Both the position numbers and the translations under genes were made by a program. Source: Actinomadura latina NBRC 106108 (GTDB taxonomy: Bacteria > Actinomycetota > Actinomycetes > Streptosporangiales > Streptosporangiaceae). Taken from it: DNA of 37,382 bases. This document shows positions 1-7,186 of the stretch, piece by piece. How positions within the stretch are numbered: the first letter of the stretch is position 1; every line of letters begins with the position of its first letter. The stretch spans positions 1-37,382 of the forward strand of contig NZ_BCQS01000037.1 in NCBI RefSeq assembly GCF_001552195.1. The letters run 5' to 3'. The notes under the pieces are model-generated. The model did no database searches. It saw only the letters and a program-made list of their open reading frames with translations, and was not told the DNA's origin.

Positions 1-1093
1 GGGCGGCGTTGACGTCGGCGTTGGCCCGGTGCCCGCAGGCGACGCATCGGAACACCGCTTGGCTCTCGCGGTTGTCCCGGGCGCGGTGCCCGCACGCGTT
101 ACAGGTCTGCGACGTGTACGCCGGGTCGACCCGGGCCACCCGCCCCGGCGCCTTGTCCTCCAGCCGGGCCACGAGCCGGCCCCACCCGGCGGACAGGATG
201 CCCCGGTTGAGCCCGGCCTTCTGCCGGACGCCGGTGCCCGGGGCGTCGATGCTGCCTTTGGCGGAGCGGGTCATGCCTCGCACGTTCAGGTCCTCGACGG
301 CGATGATGTCGAACCGGCGCGCCAACTCTGTCGAGGTCTTCTCCACCCAGTCCTTGCGCCGGTCGGCCTCACGCGCCTTGAGCCGCGCTATGGCGGCCTT
401 GACGCGGGCACGCCGGTTCGACCCCCGGTCCGCGCGGGCCAGGCGCCGCAGCAACCGGCCCAACCGCTCGGCCTCCCCCCGCGTCAGGCCCGGCACAGCG
501 GAGGTCTGGCCGGTCGACAGCGCGGCCGACACCACCACGCCCCGGTCGACACCGACCGCCGCACCATTGCCCGGCGCGGGAACCGGGGCCGGGACGGCGG
601 CGAACGCGACATGCCAGCGTCCGGCACGGTCCCGCGTCACCCGGAACGACTTCACGTCCGGCGGGACGGGACGCGACCAGCGGAACCGCACCCACCCCAC
701 CTTCGGCACCCGCACCTCACCGGTGCGGCGCGACAACCGCCGCACCTCCCAGGCACGGCCGCGGGCCCCGACGATCCGGAACCCCTCGTGCACCCCCGCC
801 TTGCGCCAGGTGGGGCGCCGGTGCGTACCGGCGAAGAAGTTCGCCATGGCCTGGGCGAAGTCCCGGAGCGCCTGCTGCTGCACCGTCTGCGAACCCGCCG
901 CCAGCCATCCGAACTCGGCCCGGGCCTCGGTGAGCTGGCGGGCCTGCGCGGCATACCCCGGCGCCGGGCCGCGCCGCGGCGTCCACCACGCGTGCTGCTC
1001 CACCGCCAGGTTCCACACATACCGGGCATGCGAGCAATGCTCCACCAGCCCCGCCTCCTGCGCAGGGGTCGGACACAACCGGTACCGCGACAC
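1..1093 (-). CDS. tnpB: TnpB, RNA-guided endonuclease of IS200/IS605 element (3' end cut off by window)
   Basis: Translating the minus strand in the frame that starts at 1093 gives an uninterrupted protein beginning around SRYRLCPTPAQEAGLVEHCSHAR, the usual TnpB N-terminus. It then shows FFAGTHRRPTWRKAG, the RuvC-I motif GVDRG (near 550), RuvC-II VEDLN (near 290), a zinc finger (TCNACGH then FRCVACGH) and RuvC-III NADVNAA running into the window edge. All three catalytic acidic residues are present, so the visible 364 codons look intact. The GTG at 1091-1093 is my choice of start because it directly precedes the conserved block; the frame stays open upstream, so other GTG/TTG starts are possible. 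TnpB cuts DNA under guidance of an omega RNA made from the element's right end. The last residues are off the left edge. Confidence 0.85.
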   Translation of the reverse strand, partial: MSRYRLCPTPAQEAGLVEHCSHARYVWNLAVEQHAWWTPRRGPAPGYAAQARQLTEARAEFGWLAAGSQTVQQQALRDFAQAMANFFAGTHRRPTWRKAGVHEGFRIVGARGRAWEVRRLSRRTGEVRVPKVGWVRFRWSRPVPPDVKSFRVTRDRAGRWHVAFAAVPAPVPAPGNGAAVGVDRGVVVSAALSTGQTSAVPGLTRGEAERLGRLLRRLARADRGSNRRARVKAAIARLKAREADRRKDWVEKTSTELARRFDIIAVEDLNVRGMTRSAKGSIDAPGTGVRQKAGLNRGILSAGWGRLVARLEDKAPGRVARVDPAYTSQTCNACGHRARDNRESQAVFRCVACGHRANADVNAA

Positions 1094-1115
1094 GCTCCGC
1101 AACCTACCGACCACC

Positions 1116-1160
1116 ACCGACACAACTCCGACCGACAAAACCCGGACCGACAAAACCAGG
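1116..1160. repeat. Three tandem 15-bp repeats at the 5' end of the IS element
   Basis: On the plus strand three consecutive 15-mers read ACCGACACAACTCCG, ACCGACAAAACCCGG and ACCGACAAAACCAGG. They lie between the TnpB start and the terminal hairpin. If translation began further upstream they would encode a repeated V-L-S-V pattern, but a non-coding role in the element's left end is as likely. Confidence 0.7.
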
Positions 1161-1192
1161 AGGCCAAAGTGCCGCACCGTGCCGCGTTTCCT

Positions 1193-1212
1193 CCCCGCCC
1201 TCAAGGACGGGG
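1193..1212 (-). other. Terminal hairpin of the IS element
   Basis: On the minus strand CCCCGTCC and GGGCGGGG pair around a TTGA loop, eight base pairs including one T-G wobble; on the plus strand the same position would be a C-A mismatch. The fold is therefore better on the strand that codes for TnpB, as expected for strand-specific recognition of single-stranded ends in IS200/IS605 elements. It lies 22 bp before the start of the next gene. Confidence 0.65.
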
Positions 1213-1233
1213 TCTCCACGCTGTAGGTATCCG

Positions 1234-1737
1234 ATGAAATCTGCCCTCGCGGGCGTCTCGGTGACGCTCTCCCTCATCATGGCGGCCGGCATGGCCGGGA
1301 CGTTCTTCGGCTTCTCGGCCGGCGTGATGCCGGGATTGAACGCGGCGAAGCCGGGGTCGGCGATCGACGCCATGCAGTCCATCAACCAGAAGATCCAGAA
1401 CCCGGTGTTCGTGGGGATGTTCCTGCTGGTCCCGGTGCTGGCGGCCGCGGCGGGCCTGCTGCTGCTGACCCTGGACCAGAAGTCCGCGGCGATCCTGTTC
1501 TTCGTCGCGGCGGGCGTGTACTTCGCCGGCGCGCTCGTCCCGAGCTTCGCGGTGAACATCCCCATGAACAACGACCTGGAGGGCGTGGCGATCCCGAAGG
1601 ACCTGGCCGAGGCCGCGAAGGTCTGGTCGGACTACTCCGGGCGCTGGACCGCCTGGAACACCGTCCGGGCCGTGTTCAGCTGGGCGAGCGTCCTGGCGAT
1701 GAGCCTGGGCGTCTACATCTGGGGGAAGAGCAACTGA
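1234..1737 (+). CDS. DUF1772 (anthrone oxygenase-like) membrane protein
   Basis: This 167-residue protein has four hydrophobic segments (about residues 5-27, 62-80, 87-106 and 144-160) separated by short polar loops. The pattern resembles the DUF1772 family, which includes fungal anthrone oxygenases and many bacterial membrane proteins of unknown role. Recognisable points are a GTFFGFSAGVMPGL stretch in the first helix region, an NIPMNN motif in the central loop and W-x8-R-W-x3-N near the C-terminus. The ATG at 1234 is preceded by no convincing Shine-Dalgarno sequence, and the IS element ends only about 10-40 bp upstream, so the native promoter may have been displaced. The enzymatic activity cannot be stated from sequence. 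Confidence 0.75.
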   Translation: MKSALAGVSVTLSLIMAAGMAGTFFGFSAGVMPGLNAAKPGSAIDAMQSINQKIQNPVFVGMFLLVPVLAAAAGLLLLTLDQKSAAILFFVAAGVYFAGALVPSFAVNIPMNNDLEGVAIPKDLAEAAKVWSDYSGRWTAWNTVRAVFSWASVLAMSLGVYIWGKSN

Positions 1738-1758
1738 CCACGGAACCGGACCCCGAAA

Positions 1759-1789
1759 GCGGCCGCGCCCGCTTCCGGGCGCGGGCCGC
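1759..1789 (+). terminator. GC-rich stem-loop after the DUF1772 gene
   Basis: GCGGCCGCGCCCG pairs with CGGGCGCGGGCCGC around a CTTC loop, with one bulged C. It starts about 20 bp after the stop codon. There is no U-run, which is common for actinobacterial terminators, so the call rests on position and stem strength. Confidence 0.5.
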
Positions 1790-1804
1790 CGCACTCGCGG
1801 GGCA

Positions 1805-1810
1805 TACGAT
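1805..1810 (+). promoter_or_regulatory. -10 element of a probable leaderless promoter
   Basis: TACGAT fits TANNNT and lies exactly 6 nt before the ATG at 1817, placing the likely transcription start at the A of the start codon. No ribosome binding site is present between them. Confidence 0.5.
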
Positions 1811-1816
1811 CTCTGG

Positions 1817-2653
1817 ATGGGCGGCGTCTACGCGATCAGCGACCTGCACGTGGGATTCCCGGAGAACCGCGCGTTCGTCGAGGGGCTCCGGCCCGCGTCC
1901 GGGGACGACTGGCTGATCGTCGCGGGTGACGTGGCCGAGCGGTTCGCCGACGTCGAGTGGGCGCTCCGCACCGTGCGCGAGCGCTTCGCCGCCGTGATCT
2001 GGGTCCCCGGCAACCACGAGCTGTGGACGATCAAGGACGACCCGGTGCGGCTGCGCGGTGAGGCCAGGTACCGGCGGCTGGTCGACATGTGCCGGGGCCT
2101 CGGCGTGCTGACCCCCGAAGACCCGTACCCGGTCTGGGACGGCGAGGGCGGGCCCGTGACCATCGCACCGCTGTTCATCCTCTACGACTACACGTTCCGC
2201 CCGGACGGGACGTCCACCAAGGAGGAGGCCCTCGAAGTCGCGCACGAGGCGGGCGTCGTGTGCACGGACGAGGTCTACCTGCACCCCGATCCGCACCCCA
2301 CGCGCGACGCCTGGTGCGACGCCCGCGTCGCCTATTCCGAAAAGCGCCTGGCGGCCCTGGAGCCGGAGACCCGGACCGTGCTCGTCAACCACTGGCCGCT
2401 CGTCCGCGAGCCCACCCGCGTCCTCTGGTACCCCGAGTTCGCGCAGTGGTGCGGCACCGAGCGCACCGCCGACTGGCACGACCGGTTCCGCGCGGCGTCC
2501 GTCGTCTACGGGCACCTGCACATCCCTAGGACGATCTGGACCGGCGACGTCCCGCACATCGAAGTGTCGGTCGGCTACCCGCGCGAGTGGCGCAAATGGC
2601 GCGGGGCGCCGCGCGGCCCGCGCCGCATCCTGCCGGAGCCGGAGACGAACTGA
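1817..2653 (+). CDS. Metallophosphoesterase (calcineurin-like)
   Basis: The 278-residue protein shows the ordered metal-binding motifs of the calcineurin-like phosphoesterase fold: SDLHVG near residue 8 (D-x-H), AGDV near 35, GNHE near 65, NHWP near 195 and GHLH near 236. These residues would hold a dinuclear metal centre that hydrolyses a phosphoester; the substrate is not predictable. There is no signal peptide, so it should be cytoplasmic. In many actinomycetes a similar enzyme sits next to a phosphopantetheinyl transferase gene; that partner is absent here. The start is supported by a -10 box 6 nt upstream, and the gene converges on a TetR gene with one base between the stops. Confidence 0.88.
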   Translation: MGGVYAISDLHVGFPENRAFVEGLRPASGDDWLIVAGDVAERFADVEWALRTVRERFAAVIWVPGNHELWTIKDDPVRLRGEARYRRLVDMCRGLGVLTPEDPYPVWDGEGGPVTIAPLFILYDYTFRPDGTSTKEEALEVAHEAGVVCTDEVYLHPDPHPTRDAWCDARVAYSEKRLAALEPETRTVLVNHWPLVREPTRVLWYPEFAQWCGTERTADWHDRFRAASVVYGHLHIPRTIWTGDVPHIEVSVGYPREWRKWRGAPRGPRRILPEPETN

Positions 2654-2654
2654 C

Positions 2655-3239
2655 TCAGCGAGCGCCCGGCGCCATGCCGGCGGCGGCGAGCGACAGCAGC
2701 CGCCCGGCCGCATCCGGCTCCCGCTCGGTCACCGCCGCGATCGCCCCGGTGAGCCACAGGACGTCGGCGAACGCCGTGCCCGCGGGCGCGTCCCCGGCCC
2801 GCTGCGCGCGGGTGAACAGCGCCTCGCCCGCCTCGCACATCGCCCGCCGCGCGGGCGACGGCTCCGGCCGCCCGTCCCGCAGCGACACCACCGCCGACGC
2901 CGCCAGCCCGCGGAACACCGTCACCTGCGACACGAACGCCCGCAGCCACGTCATCAGGGCTTCGCCGGGCGCGGGCGAGACCAGGAGGTCGCGGGCCGCC
3001 GCGGCCAGTTCCTCGTAGACGCCGGCGAGGAGGGCCTCCAGGAGGTGCTGGCGGGTGGGGAAGTGGCGGTAGAGCGTCCCGATGCCGACGCCGGCGGTGC
3101 GGGCGACGCCCTCCAGGGACGCGTCGGCCCCGTCGCGCTGGAACGTCTCGTAGGCCGCGGCGAGCAGCCGCGCCCGGTTGCGGCGCACGTCGGCGCGCAC
3201 CGCGCGGGCGGGGGCCTTCGGCGTGTCGTCGCTGGTCAC
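2655..3239 (-). CDS. TetR/AcrR-family transcriptional regulator
   Basis: The 194-residue protein carries an N-terminal helix-turn-helix (about residues 22-68: ARLLAAAYETFQRDG, then GVGIGTLYRHFPTRQHL), which is the TetR signature, followed by a helical ligand-binding and dimerisation domain with no recognisable ligand class. The start is GTG at 3237-3239 with AAAGGACC about 12 nt upstream. A well-formed -10 hexamer (TACTAT, plus-strand positions 3318-3323) implies a leader of about 70 nt. No divergent partner exists (thiC, on the same strand, lies upstream), so the target is unknown; autoregulation is possible. Confidence 0.88.
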   Translation of the reverse strand: MTSDDTPKAPARAVRADVRRNRARLLAAAYETFQRDGADASLEGVARTAGVGIGTLYRHFPTRQHLLEALLAGVYEELAAAARDLLVSPAPGEALMTWLRAFVSQVTVFRGLAASAVVSLRDGRPEPSPARRAMCEAGEALFTRAQRAGDAPAGTAFADVLWLTGAIAAVTEREPDAAGRLLSLAAAGMAPGAR

Positions 3240-3317
3240 GTGGGTCGTTGGTCCTTTCCCGGCGGGTACGGGCCTGCGGCGATTCGGGGGGATCCGCGGC
3301 TTTGGAACGGTCCCTCG

Positions 3318-3323
3318 ATAGTA
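3318..3323 (-). promoter_or_regulatory. -10 hexamer of the TetR gene promoter
   Basis: On the minus strand TACTAT matches the consensus TANNNT well. The -35 region upstream is GC-rich and unconvincing. It is the only good -10 in the space between thiC and the TetR gene. Confidence 0.35.
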
Positions 3324-3360
3324 GCCGCGCCGGTCCGCCCGGTCCGCGCCGGGATGGCGC

Positions 3361-3390
3361 GGCCCGCCGCAGCCGCCGCCGCGGCGGGCC
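3361..3390 (-). terminator. Probable terminator of thiC
   Basis: GGCCCGCCGC and GCGGCGGGCC form a perfect 10-bp stem around a 10-nt loop, starting about 20 nt past the thiC stop codon on the minus strand. There is no U-tract. Confidence 0.55.
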
Positions 3391-3410
3391 TGGGCCCACC
3401 TGCGCTTACG

Positions 3411-5129
3411 TCAGGAAGCGCCGGGGGAGAGGGGCAGGTGCACCCGCCCGCCGGCGGCCTTGAACTCCGCGGACTTCTCCCGCATCCCGGCGGCGAGGGC
3501 GGCGTCGCCGTCCAGCCCGTGCTCGTCGGCGTAGCGCCGGACGTCCCGGGTGATCTTCATCGAGCAGAAGTGCGGGCCGCACATCGAGCAGAAGTGCGCC
3601 GTCTTCGCCGGGGCCGCCGGGAGCGTCGCGTCGTGGAACGCGCGGGCGGTGTCCGGGTCCAGGGACAGATTGAACTGGTCCTCCCACCGGAAATCGAACC
3701 GCGCGTCCGACAGCGCGTCGTCCCACGCCTGCGCGCCGGGACGGCCCTTGGCCAGGTCGGCCGCGTGCGCGGCGATCTTGTAGGCGATCACGCCGGCCTT
3801 GACGTCGTCGCGGTCCGGCAGCCCGAGGTGCTCCTTCGGCGTGACGTAGCAGAGCATCGCCGTCCCGTGCCAGCCGATCATCGCGGCGCCGATCGCCGAG
3901 GTGATGTGGTCGTAGCCGGGCGCGATGTCGGTGGTCAGCGGCCCGAGCGTGTAGAACGGCGCCCCGCCGCACCACTCCTGCTGCAGGTCGACGTTCTCCT
4001 TGATCTTGTGCATCGGGACGTGGCCCGGCCCCTCGTTCATCACCTGGTCGCCGTACTCGGCGGCGATCCCCGTCAGCTCGCCCTGCGTGCGCAGCTCGGC
4101 GAACTGGGCCTCGTCGTTGGCGTCCGCGATGGAGCCGGGGCGCAGGCCGTCCCCGAGCGACCAGGTGACGTCGTAGGCGGCGAAGATCTCGCACAGCTCC
4201 CGGAAGTGCGTGTAGAGGAAGTTCTCCTCGTGACGGGCCAGGCACCACGCCGCCATGATCGACCCGCCCCGGGACACGATCCCCGTCCTGCGCCGCGCGG
4301 TCAGCGGCACGTACCGCAGCAGCACCCCGGCGTGGACGGTCATGTAGTCCACCCCCTGCTCGGCCTGCTCGATCACCGTGTCGCGGAAGACCTCCCAGGT
4401 CAGCTCCGCCGGGTCGCCGCCGGCCTTCTCCACCGCCTGGTACAGCGGGACGGTCCCGACCGGCACCGGCGAGTTCCGCAGGATCCACTCCCGCGTCGTG
4501 TGGATGTCGCTCCCGGTGGACAGGTCCATGATCGTGTCGGCGCCCCACCGGGTCGCCCACGTCATCTTCTCGACCTCCTCCTCGATCGACGACGCCACCG
4601 CCGAGTTGCCGATGTTCGCGTTCACCTTGACCAGGAAGTTCCGGCCGATGACCATCGGCTCGATCTCGGGGTGGTTCACGTTCGCGGGCAGCACCGCCCG
4701 CCCGGCCGCCAGCTCGTCCCGGACGAACTCCGGGCTCACGCCCTCCCGCAGCGCCGCGAACTCCATCTCCGGCGTGATCTCGCCCCGCCGCGCGTACGCG
4801 CGCTGGGTCACCGCGCCGCCGGTCGCGCGCCTGGGCCGGCGCGGCAGGGAGTCCTCCCGCACGGGCGCCCGGAGCCCGCCCTCGAGATCCGCGGCGCGCC
4901 CCTCGTACGGCGCGGTGTCGCCCCGCTCGGCGATCCACGCCTCCCGCAGCGCCGGCAGTCCCCGGCGGACGTCGGTCTCCGCGGCCGGATCGGTGTACGG
5001 CCCGGACGTGTCGTACAGGACGACGGCGTCGCCGTTGGTCAGCGGCACCTCCCGCATCGGGACCCGGACGTCCGGGCGCGAGCCCTGCAGGTAGGTCTTG
5101 CGGGCGGCTGGAACCACACGTTCTGTCAT
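3411..5129 (-). CDS. thiC: Phosphomethylpyrimidine synthase ThiC
   Basis: ThiC is a radical-SAM enzyme that turns aminoimidazole ribotide into hydroxymethylpyrimidine phosphate, the pyrimidine half of thiamine. The 572-residue protein has the family's normal length and the diagnostic C-terminal cluster motif CSMCGPHFCSM near residues 512-522 (C-x2-C-x4-C), plus conserved blocks NVNHPEIEPMVIGRNFLVK, SRGGSIMAAWCL and NEGPGHVPMHKI. The ATG at 5129 follows GGGAGAG about 12 nt upstream, within the end of a TPP riboswitch, so expression should fall when thiamine pyrophosphate is plentiful. It is monocistronic here; no other thi gene is adjacent. Confidence 0.97.
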   Translation of the reverse strand: MTERVVPAARKTYLQGSRPDVRVPMREVPLTNGDAVVLYDTSGPYTDPAAETDVRRGLPALREAWIAERGDTAPYEGRAADLEGGLRAPVREDSLPRRPRRATGGAVTQRAYARRGEITPEMEFAALREGVSPEFVRDELAAGRAVLPANVNHPEIEPMVIGRNFLVKVNANIGNSAVASSIEEEVEKMTWATRWGADTIMDLSTGSDIHTTREWILRNSPVPVGTVPLYQAVEKAGGDPAELTWEVFRDTVIEQAEQGVDYMTVHAGVLLRYVPLTARRRTGIVSRGGSIMAAWCLARHEENFLYTHFRELCEIFAAYDVTWSLGDGLRPGSIADANDEAQFAELRTQGELTGIAAEYGDQVMNEGPGHVPMHKIKENVDLQQEWCGGAPFYTLGPLTTDIAPGYDHITSAIGAAMIGWHGTAMLCYVTPKEHLGLPDRDDVKAGVIAYKIAAHAADLAKGRPGAQAWDDALSDARFDFRWEDQFNLSLDPDTARAFHDATLPAAPAKTAHFCSMCGPHFCSMKITRDVRRYADEHGLDGDAALAAGMREKSAEFKAAGGRVHLPLSPGAS

Positions 5130-5140
5130 GACGACTCGAT

Positions 5141-5236
5141 CTCTCCCTACGCCGGCATTACCCGGTCAGGTTCATGCGGTCAGCGGCCGTCCCAGCCGCT
5201 ATCTCAGCCCGGTTCGCCGGACCCCCGCGATCTGTC
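5141..5236 (-). ncRNA. TPP riboswitch (THI element) upstream of thiC
   Basis: Reading the minus strand, the conserved pieces appear in order: CGCGGGGGTCCG, GGGCTGAGAT, then ACCTGACCCGGGTAATGCCGG and CGTAGGGAG. These are the pyrimidine- and pyrophosphate-binding arms of the THI aptamer. The 3' strand of the aptamer contains the Shine-Dalgarno of thiC (GGGAGAG), so ligand binding could directly hide the ribosome site. A possible promoter lies just upstream: TTGCGG (5274-5269), a 19-nt spacer and TAGCGT (5249-5244), which puts the RNA start at the aptamer's 5' edge. No separate terminator hairpin is evident between aptamer and start codon. Confidence 0.93.
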
Positions 5237-5327
5237 GTGCCCGACGCTAACCCGCCGCACCCCCGTTGCCGCAACCGCCGCCCCCGGGGTAGAACGCGCC
5301 CGCGCGGCGACCTGAGAGGATCGGGGC

Positions 5328-5750
5328 ATGATCGACCCCTACCAGGAGTTCGCGCTGACCCCGGTCGGCCATGTCTCGTCCACGCTGACCGACCGGGCGT
5401 CCGCGCCCAAGCAGGGCACGGAGGGCGGGCCGGAGGCGTGGCTGGTCTTCGAACCGGCCGTGCTCCCGGCGCTGGAGGGCCTCCAGCCGGGCGACCGGGT
5501 CTTCGTGCTGACGTGGCTGCACCTGTCGCCGCGCGACGTCCTGAGCGTCCATCCGCGCGACGACACGTCCGTCCCGATGCGCGGCGTCTTCGCGACCCGC
5601 TCCCCGGACCGCCCCAACCCGATCGGCCTGCACCCGGTCGAGATCCTGGAGGTGACCGGCCGCCGCGTGCTGGTCCGCGACCTGGAGGCCCTGGACGGCA
5701 CCCCCGTCCTGGACGTGAAACCGATCCTCTCCGGCGAATCCGGCGCGTAG
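5328..5750 (+). CDS. trmO: tRNA (N6-threonylcarbamoyladenosine-37) N6-methyltransferase TrmO (TsaA-like)
   Basis: The 140-residue protein belongs to the TsaA/TrmO family (UPF0066), which methylates threonylcarbamoyl-adenosine 37 of certain tRNAs using SAM. The signature FATRSPDRPNPIGLHPVEI lies near residues 88-106, preceded by the GDRVFVLTWLHLS strand. It corresponds to the single beta-barrel SAM domain; the C-terminal extension of the E. coli enzyme is missing, as in many small bacterial and archaeal homologues. The gene is divergent from the thiC riboswitch. A GAGGAT box 6 nt before the ATG may be a weak leaderless -10. Confidence 0.88.
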   Translation: MIDPYQEFALTPVGHVSSTLTDRASAPKQGTEGGPEAWLVFEPAVLPALEGLQPGDRVFVLTWLHLSPRDVLSVHPRDDTSVPMRGVFATRSPDRPNPIGLHPVEILEVTGRRVLVRDLEALDGTPVLDVKPILSGESGA

Positions 5751-5765
5751 CCACCCGGCGCGGCG

Positions 5766-5877
5766 GCGTGCCGGATCGCCCAGGAGACCCTGACCAGTGT
5801 TGTCAAACACGCCGTCGCGGAGCGTGTCTCGGCGGCCCTCGCGCGGGACGGCGGCGGGCTCGCCGTGACCGCCGCGC
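5766..5877 (+). pseudogene. Fragment of a NarL-type sensor histidine kinase (ATP-binding N-box region)
   Basis: Directly after the trmO stop, in the same frame, about 37 codons read RIAQETLTSVVKHA followed by VSAALARDGGGLAVTAA. The first part matches the N-box of HisKA_3/HATPase kinases (typically YRIVQEALTNVVKHA) and the second fits the next beta strands. There is no start codon, no dimerisation domain and no G-box; the frame runs on into the end of the oppositely oriented NUDIX gene. It is most simply read as a fossil of a deleted two-component kinase. The homology is judged by eye only. Confidence 0.6.
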
Positions 5878-5895
5878 GCCCGTGCGCGGACGCCG

Positions 5896-6417
5896 TCAGC
5901 CCGCTGCGGCGAGGTAGAGCAGGCCCGCCAGCGCCGACGCCGAGCCGATCTCCCCGCGTGCGGCGAGGCCGGGGACCGAGGCCAGCGGGACCCACTCGAT
6001 CCGCTCGGCCTCCACGTCGGTCGGCTCGCCGATCCGCTCCGCGCCGTCCGCCCGGTAGATGTGATTGATGCCATCGTGAACGCCGGGTGAGGGCCGCAGG
6101 TCGAGCAGATGCCGGACGGCTCCCGCGCGGTACCCGGTCTCCTCCACCAGCTCCCGCGCGGCCGCCTCGGCGGGGTCTTCGCCCGGTTCGACACGTCCGC
6201 CGGGAATCTCCCAACCCCACTGGTCGGTGATGAACCGGTGCCGCCAGATCAGCAGCACCCGGCCGTCCCCGTCGACCGCCGCCACCGTCGCCGCGGGCCG
6301 CACCCGCACGAGATGATGGTCGAACCGGCGGCCGTCCGGGAGTTCGACATCGGCCAGCCGCATGTCCATCCAGGGGCTCTCGTAGACCGGCCTCTCCCCG
6401 TGCACCGTCCATCTCAT
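5896..6417 (-). CDS. NUDIX hydrolase, ADP-ribose pyrophosphatase-like
   Basis: The 173-residue protein contains a full NUDIX box, GGRVEPGEDPAEAAARELVEETGYR (near residues 73-97; positions 73-97 give G-x5-E-x7-REL-x-EE-x-G), which binds the metal ions for hydrolysing nucleoside diphosphate derivatives. The preceding WRHRFITDQWGWEIPGG and the N-terminal beta-rich region resemble ADP-ribose pyrophosphatases. The true substrate is not certain. The ATG at 6417 is preceded by TAGCGT and a 6-nt gap on the minus strand, suggesting a leaderless transcript. The gene is divergent from the phosphatidyltransferase operon. Confidence 0.88.
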   Translation of the reverse strand: MRWTVHGERPVYESPWMDMRLADVELPDGRRFDHHLVRVRPAATVAAVDGDGRVLLIWRHRFITDQWGWEIPGGRVEPGEDPAEAAARELVEETGYRAGAVRHLLDLRPSPGVHDGINHIYRADGAERIGEPTDVEAERIEWVPLASVPGLAARGEIGSASALAGLLYLAAAG

Positions 6418-6423
6418 GGATGG

Positions 6424-6429
6424 ACGCTA
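6424..6429 (-). promoter_or_regulatory. -10 element of a probable leaderless promoter for the NUDIX gene
   Basis: TAGCGT on the minus strand fits TANNNT and is separated from the ATG by exactly 6 nt (CCATCC). No Shine-Dalgarno sequence is present. Confidence 0.45.
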
Positions 6430-6496
6430 TCGGGGGCTTTCAAACCCTTACCGGTAGGGTCAGGATCAAGGGGGACCAGGGGAGGCGAACGCGTCG

Positions 6497-7186
6497 GTGA
6501 GCACACTGCAGGAGGCCCCGCAGGACCGGATCATCACGGTGCCCAACGTGCTGAGCATGGCGCGGCTCGTGGGCGTCCCGCTCTTCCTGTGGCTCGTCTT
6601 GGCCGAGCTGGACTGGTGGGCGCTCGGCGTGCTCGTGTTCGCCGGCCTGTCCGACTGGCTGGACGGCAAGCTGGCGCGGGCGCTCGACCAGACCAGCAAG
6701 CTCGGGACGGTGCTCGACCCGGCCGCGGACCGGCTCTACATCCTCGCCACGCTGATCGGGCTCACCATCCGCGACATCATCCCGCTGTGGCTGGTGGTGC
6801 TGCTGGTCGCGCGGGAGTTCGCGATCCTGCCGATCGCGCCGATCGTCCGGCGGCTCGGGTACGGCGGGACGCTCCCCGTCCATTTCATCGGCAAGGCGGG
6901 CACCATGTGCCTGCTGTACTCCTTCCCGCTGCTGCTCCTGGGCGACCACGGCGGCGGCGCGGCGACCGTGGCGAAGGTCGCCGGATGGTCCTTCGCCATC
7001 TGGGGGACGGGCCTGTACTGGTGGTCCGCCGTCCTCTACTGGACGCAGACGCGGCAACTGGTGCTGGCCGGCCGCGGCTCGCCCCCGGCCCCGGGGCCGG
7101 ACACCGCGGATGAACCGGATGGCCGGGGCGATCCGGGCGCGGAACCGCCGGCCGGCGACCAGAAGGGAGCTGAGACCCCCCGATGA
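6497..7186 (+). CDS. CDP-alcohol phosphatidyltransferase family membrane protein
   Basis: The 229-residue protein has several membrane helices and the family's active-site signature D-G-x2-A-R-x8-G-x3-D-x3-D, seen as DGKLARALDQ, then LGTVLDPAAD (about residues 55-78). Such enzymes swap CMP from a CDP-alcohol for an acceptor alcohol to make phospholipid head groups such as phosphatidylglycerol phosphate or inositol phosphate; the acceptor cannot be told from sequence. The orthologous position in mycobacteria is held by pgsA2. The start is GTG at 6497 with GGGGAGG about 12 nt upstream. The C-terminal 30 residues are a polar Pro/Gly/Asp-rich tail. The stop overlaps the next start (ATGA), so translation is probably coupled. 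Confidence 0.88.
   Translation: MSTLQEAPQDRIITVPNVLSMARLVGVPLFLWLVLAELDWWALGVLVFAGLSDWLDGKLARALDQTSKLGTVLDPAADRLYILATLIGLTIRDIIPLWLVVLLVAREFAILPIAPIVRRLGYGGTLPVHFIGKAGTMCLLYSFPLLLLGDHGGGAATVAKVAGWSFAIWGTGLYWWSAVLYWTQTRQLVLAGRGSPPAPGPDTADEPDGRGDPGAEPPAGDQKGAETPR

Larger units (their letters stand above)
1..1222 (-). mobile_element. IS200/IS605-family element (IS1341-like, tnpB only), truncated by the window edge
   Basis: The element consists of a TnpB coding region read leftwards plus a 5' non-coding end with a GC-rich hairpin (1193-1212) typical of subterminal palindromes of this family. No tnpA (Y1 transposase) is visible on the 5' side, so this is either a tnpB-only element or tnpA lies beyond the left edge, which would be an unusual order. 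The right limit near 1222 is an estimate: it lies between the hairpin and the ATG of the next gene, and no target duplication is expected in this family. The right end of the element and the omega-RNA region, which normally lie downstream of tnpB, are outside the window. Confidence 0.75.

Noticed and set aside
9..1226. Long plus-strand open frame of about 400 codons
   Set aside because: It is the antisense of TnpB, kept open by high GC; its product is Arg/Pro/Ala-rich without motifs.
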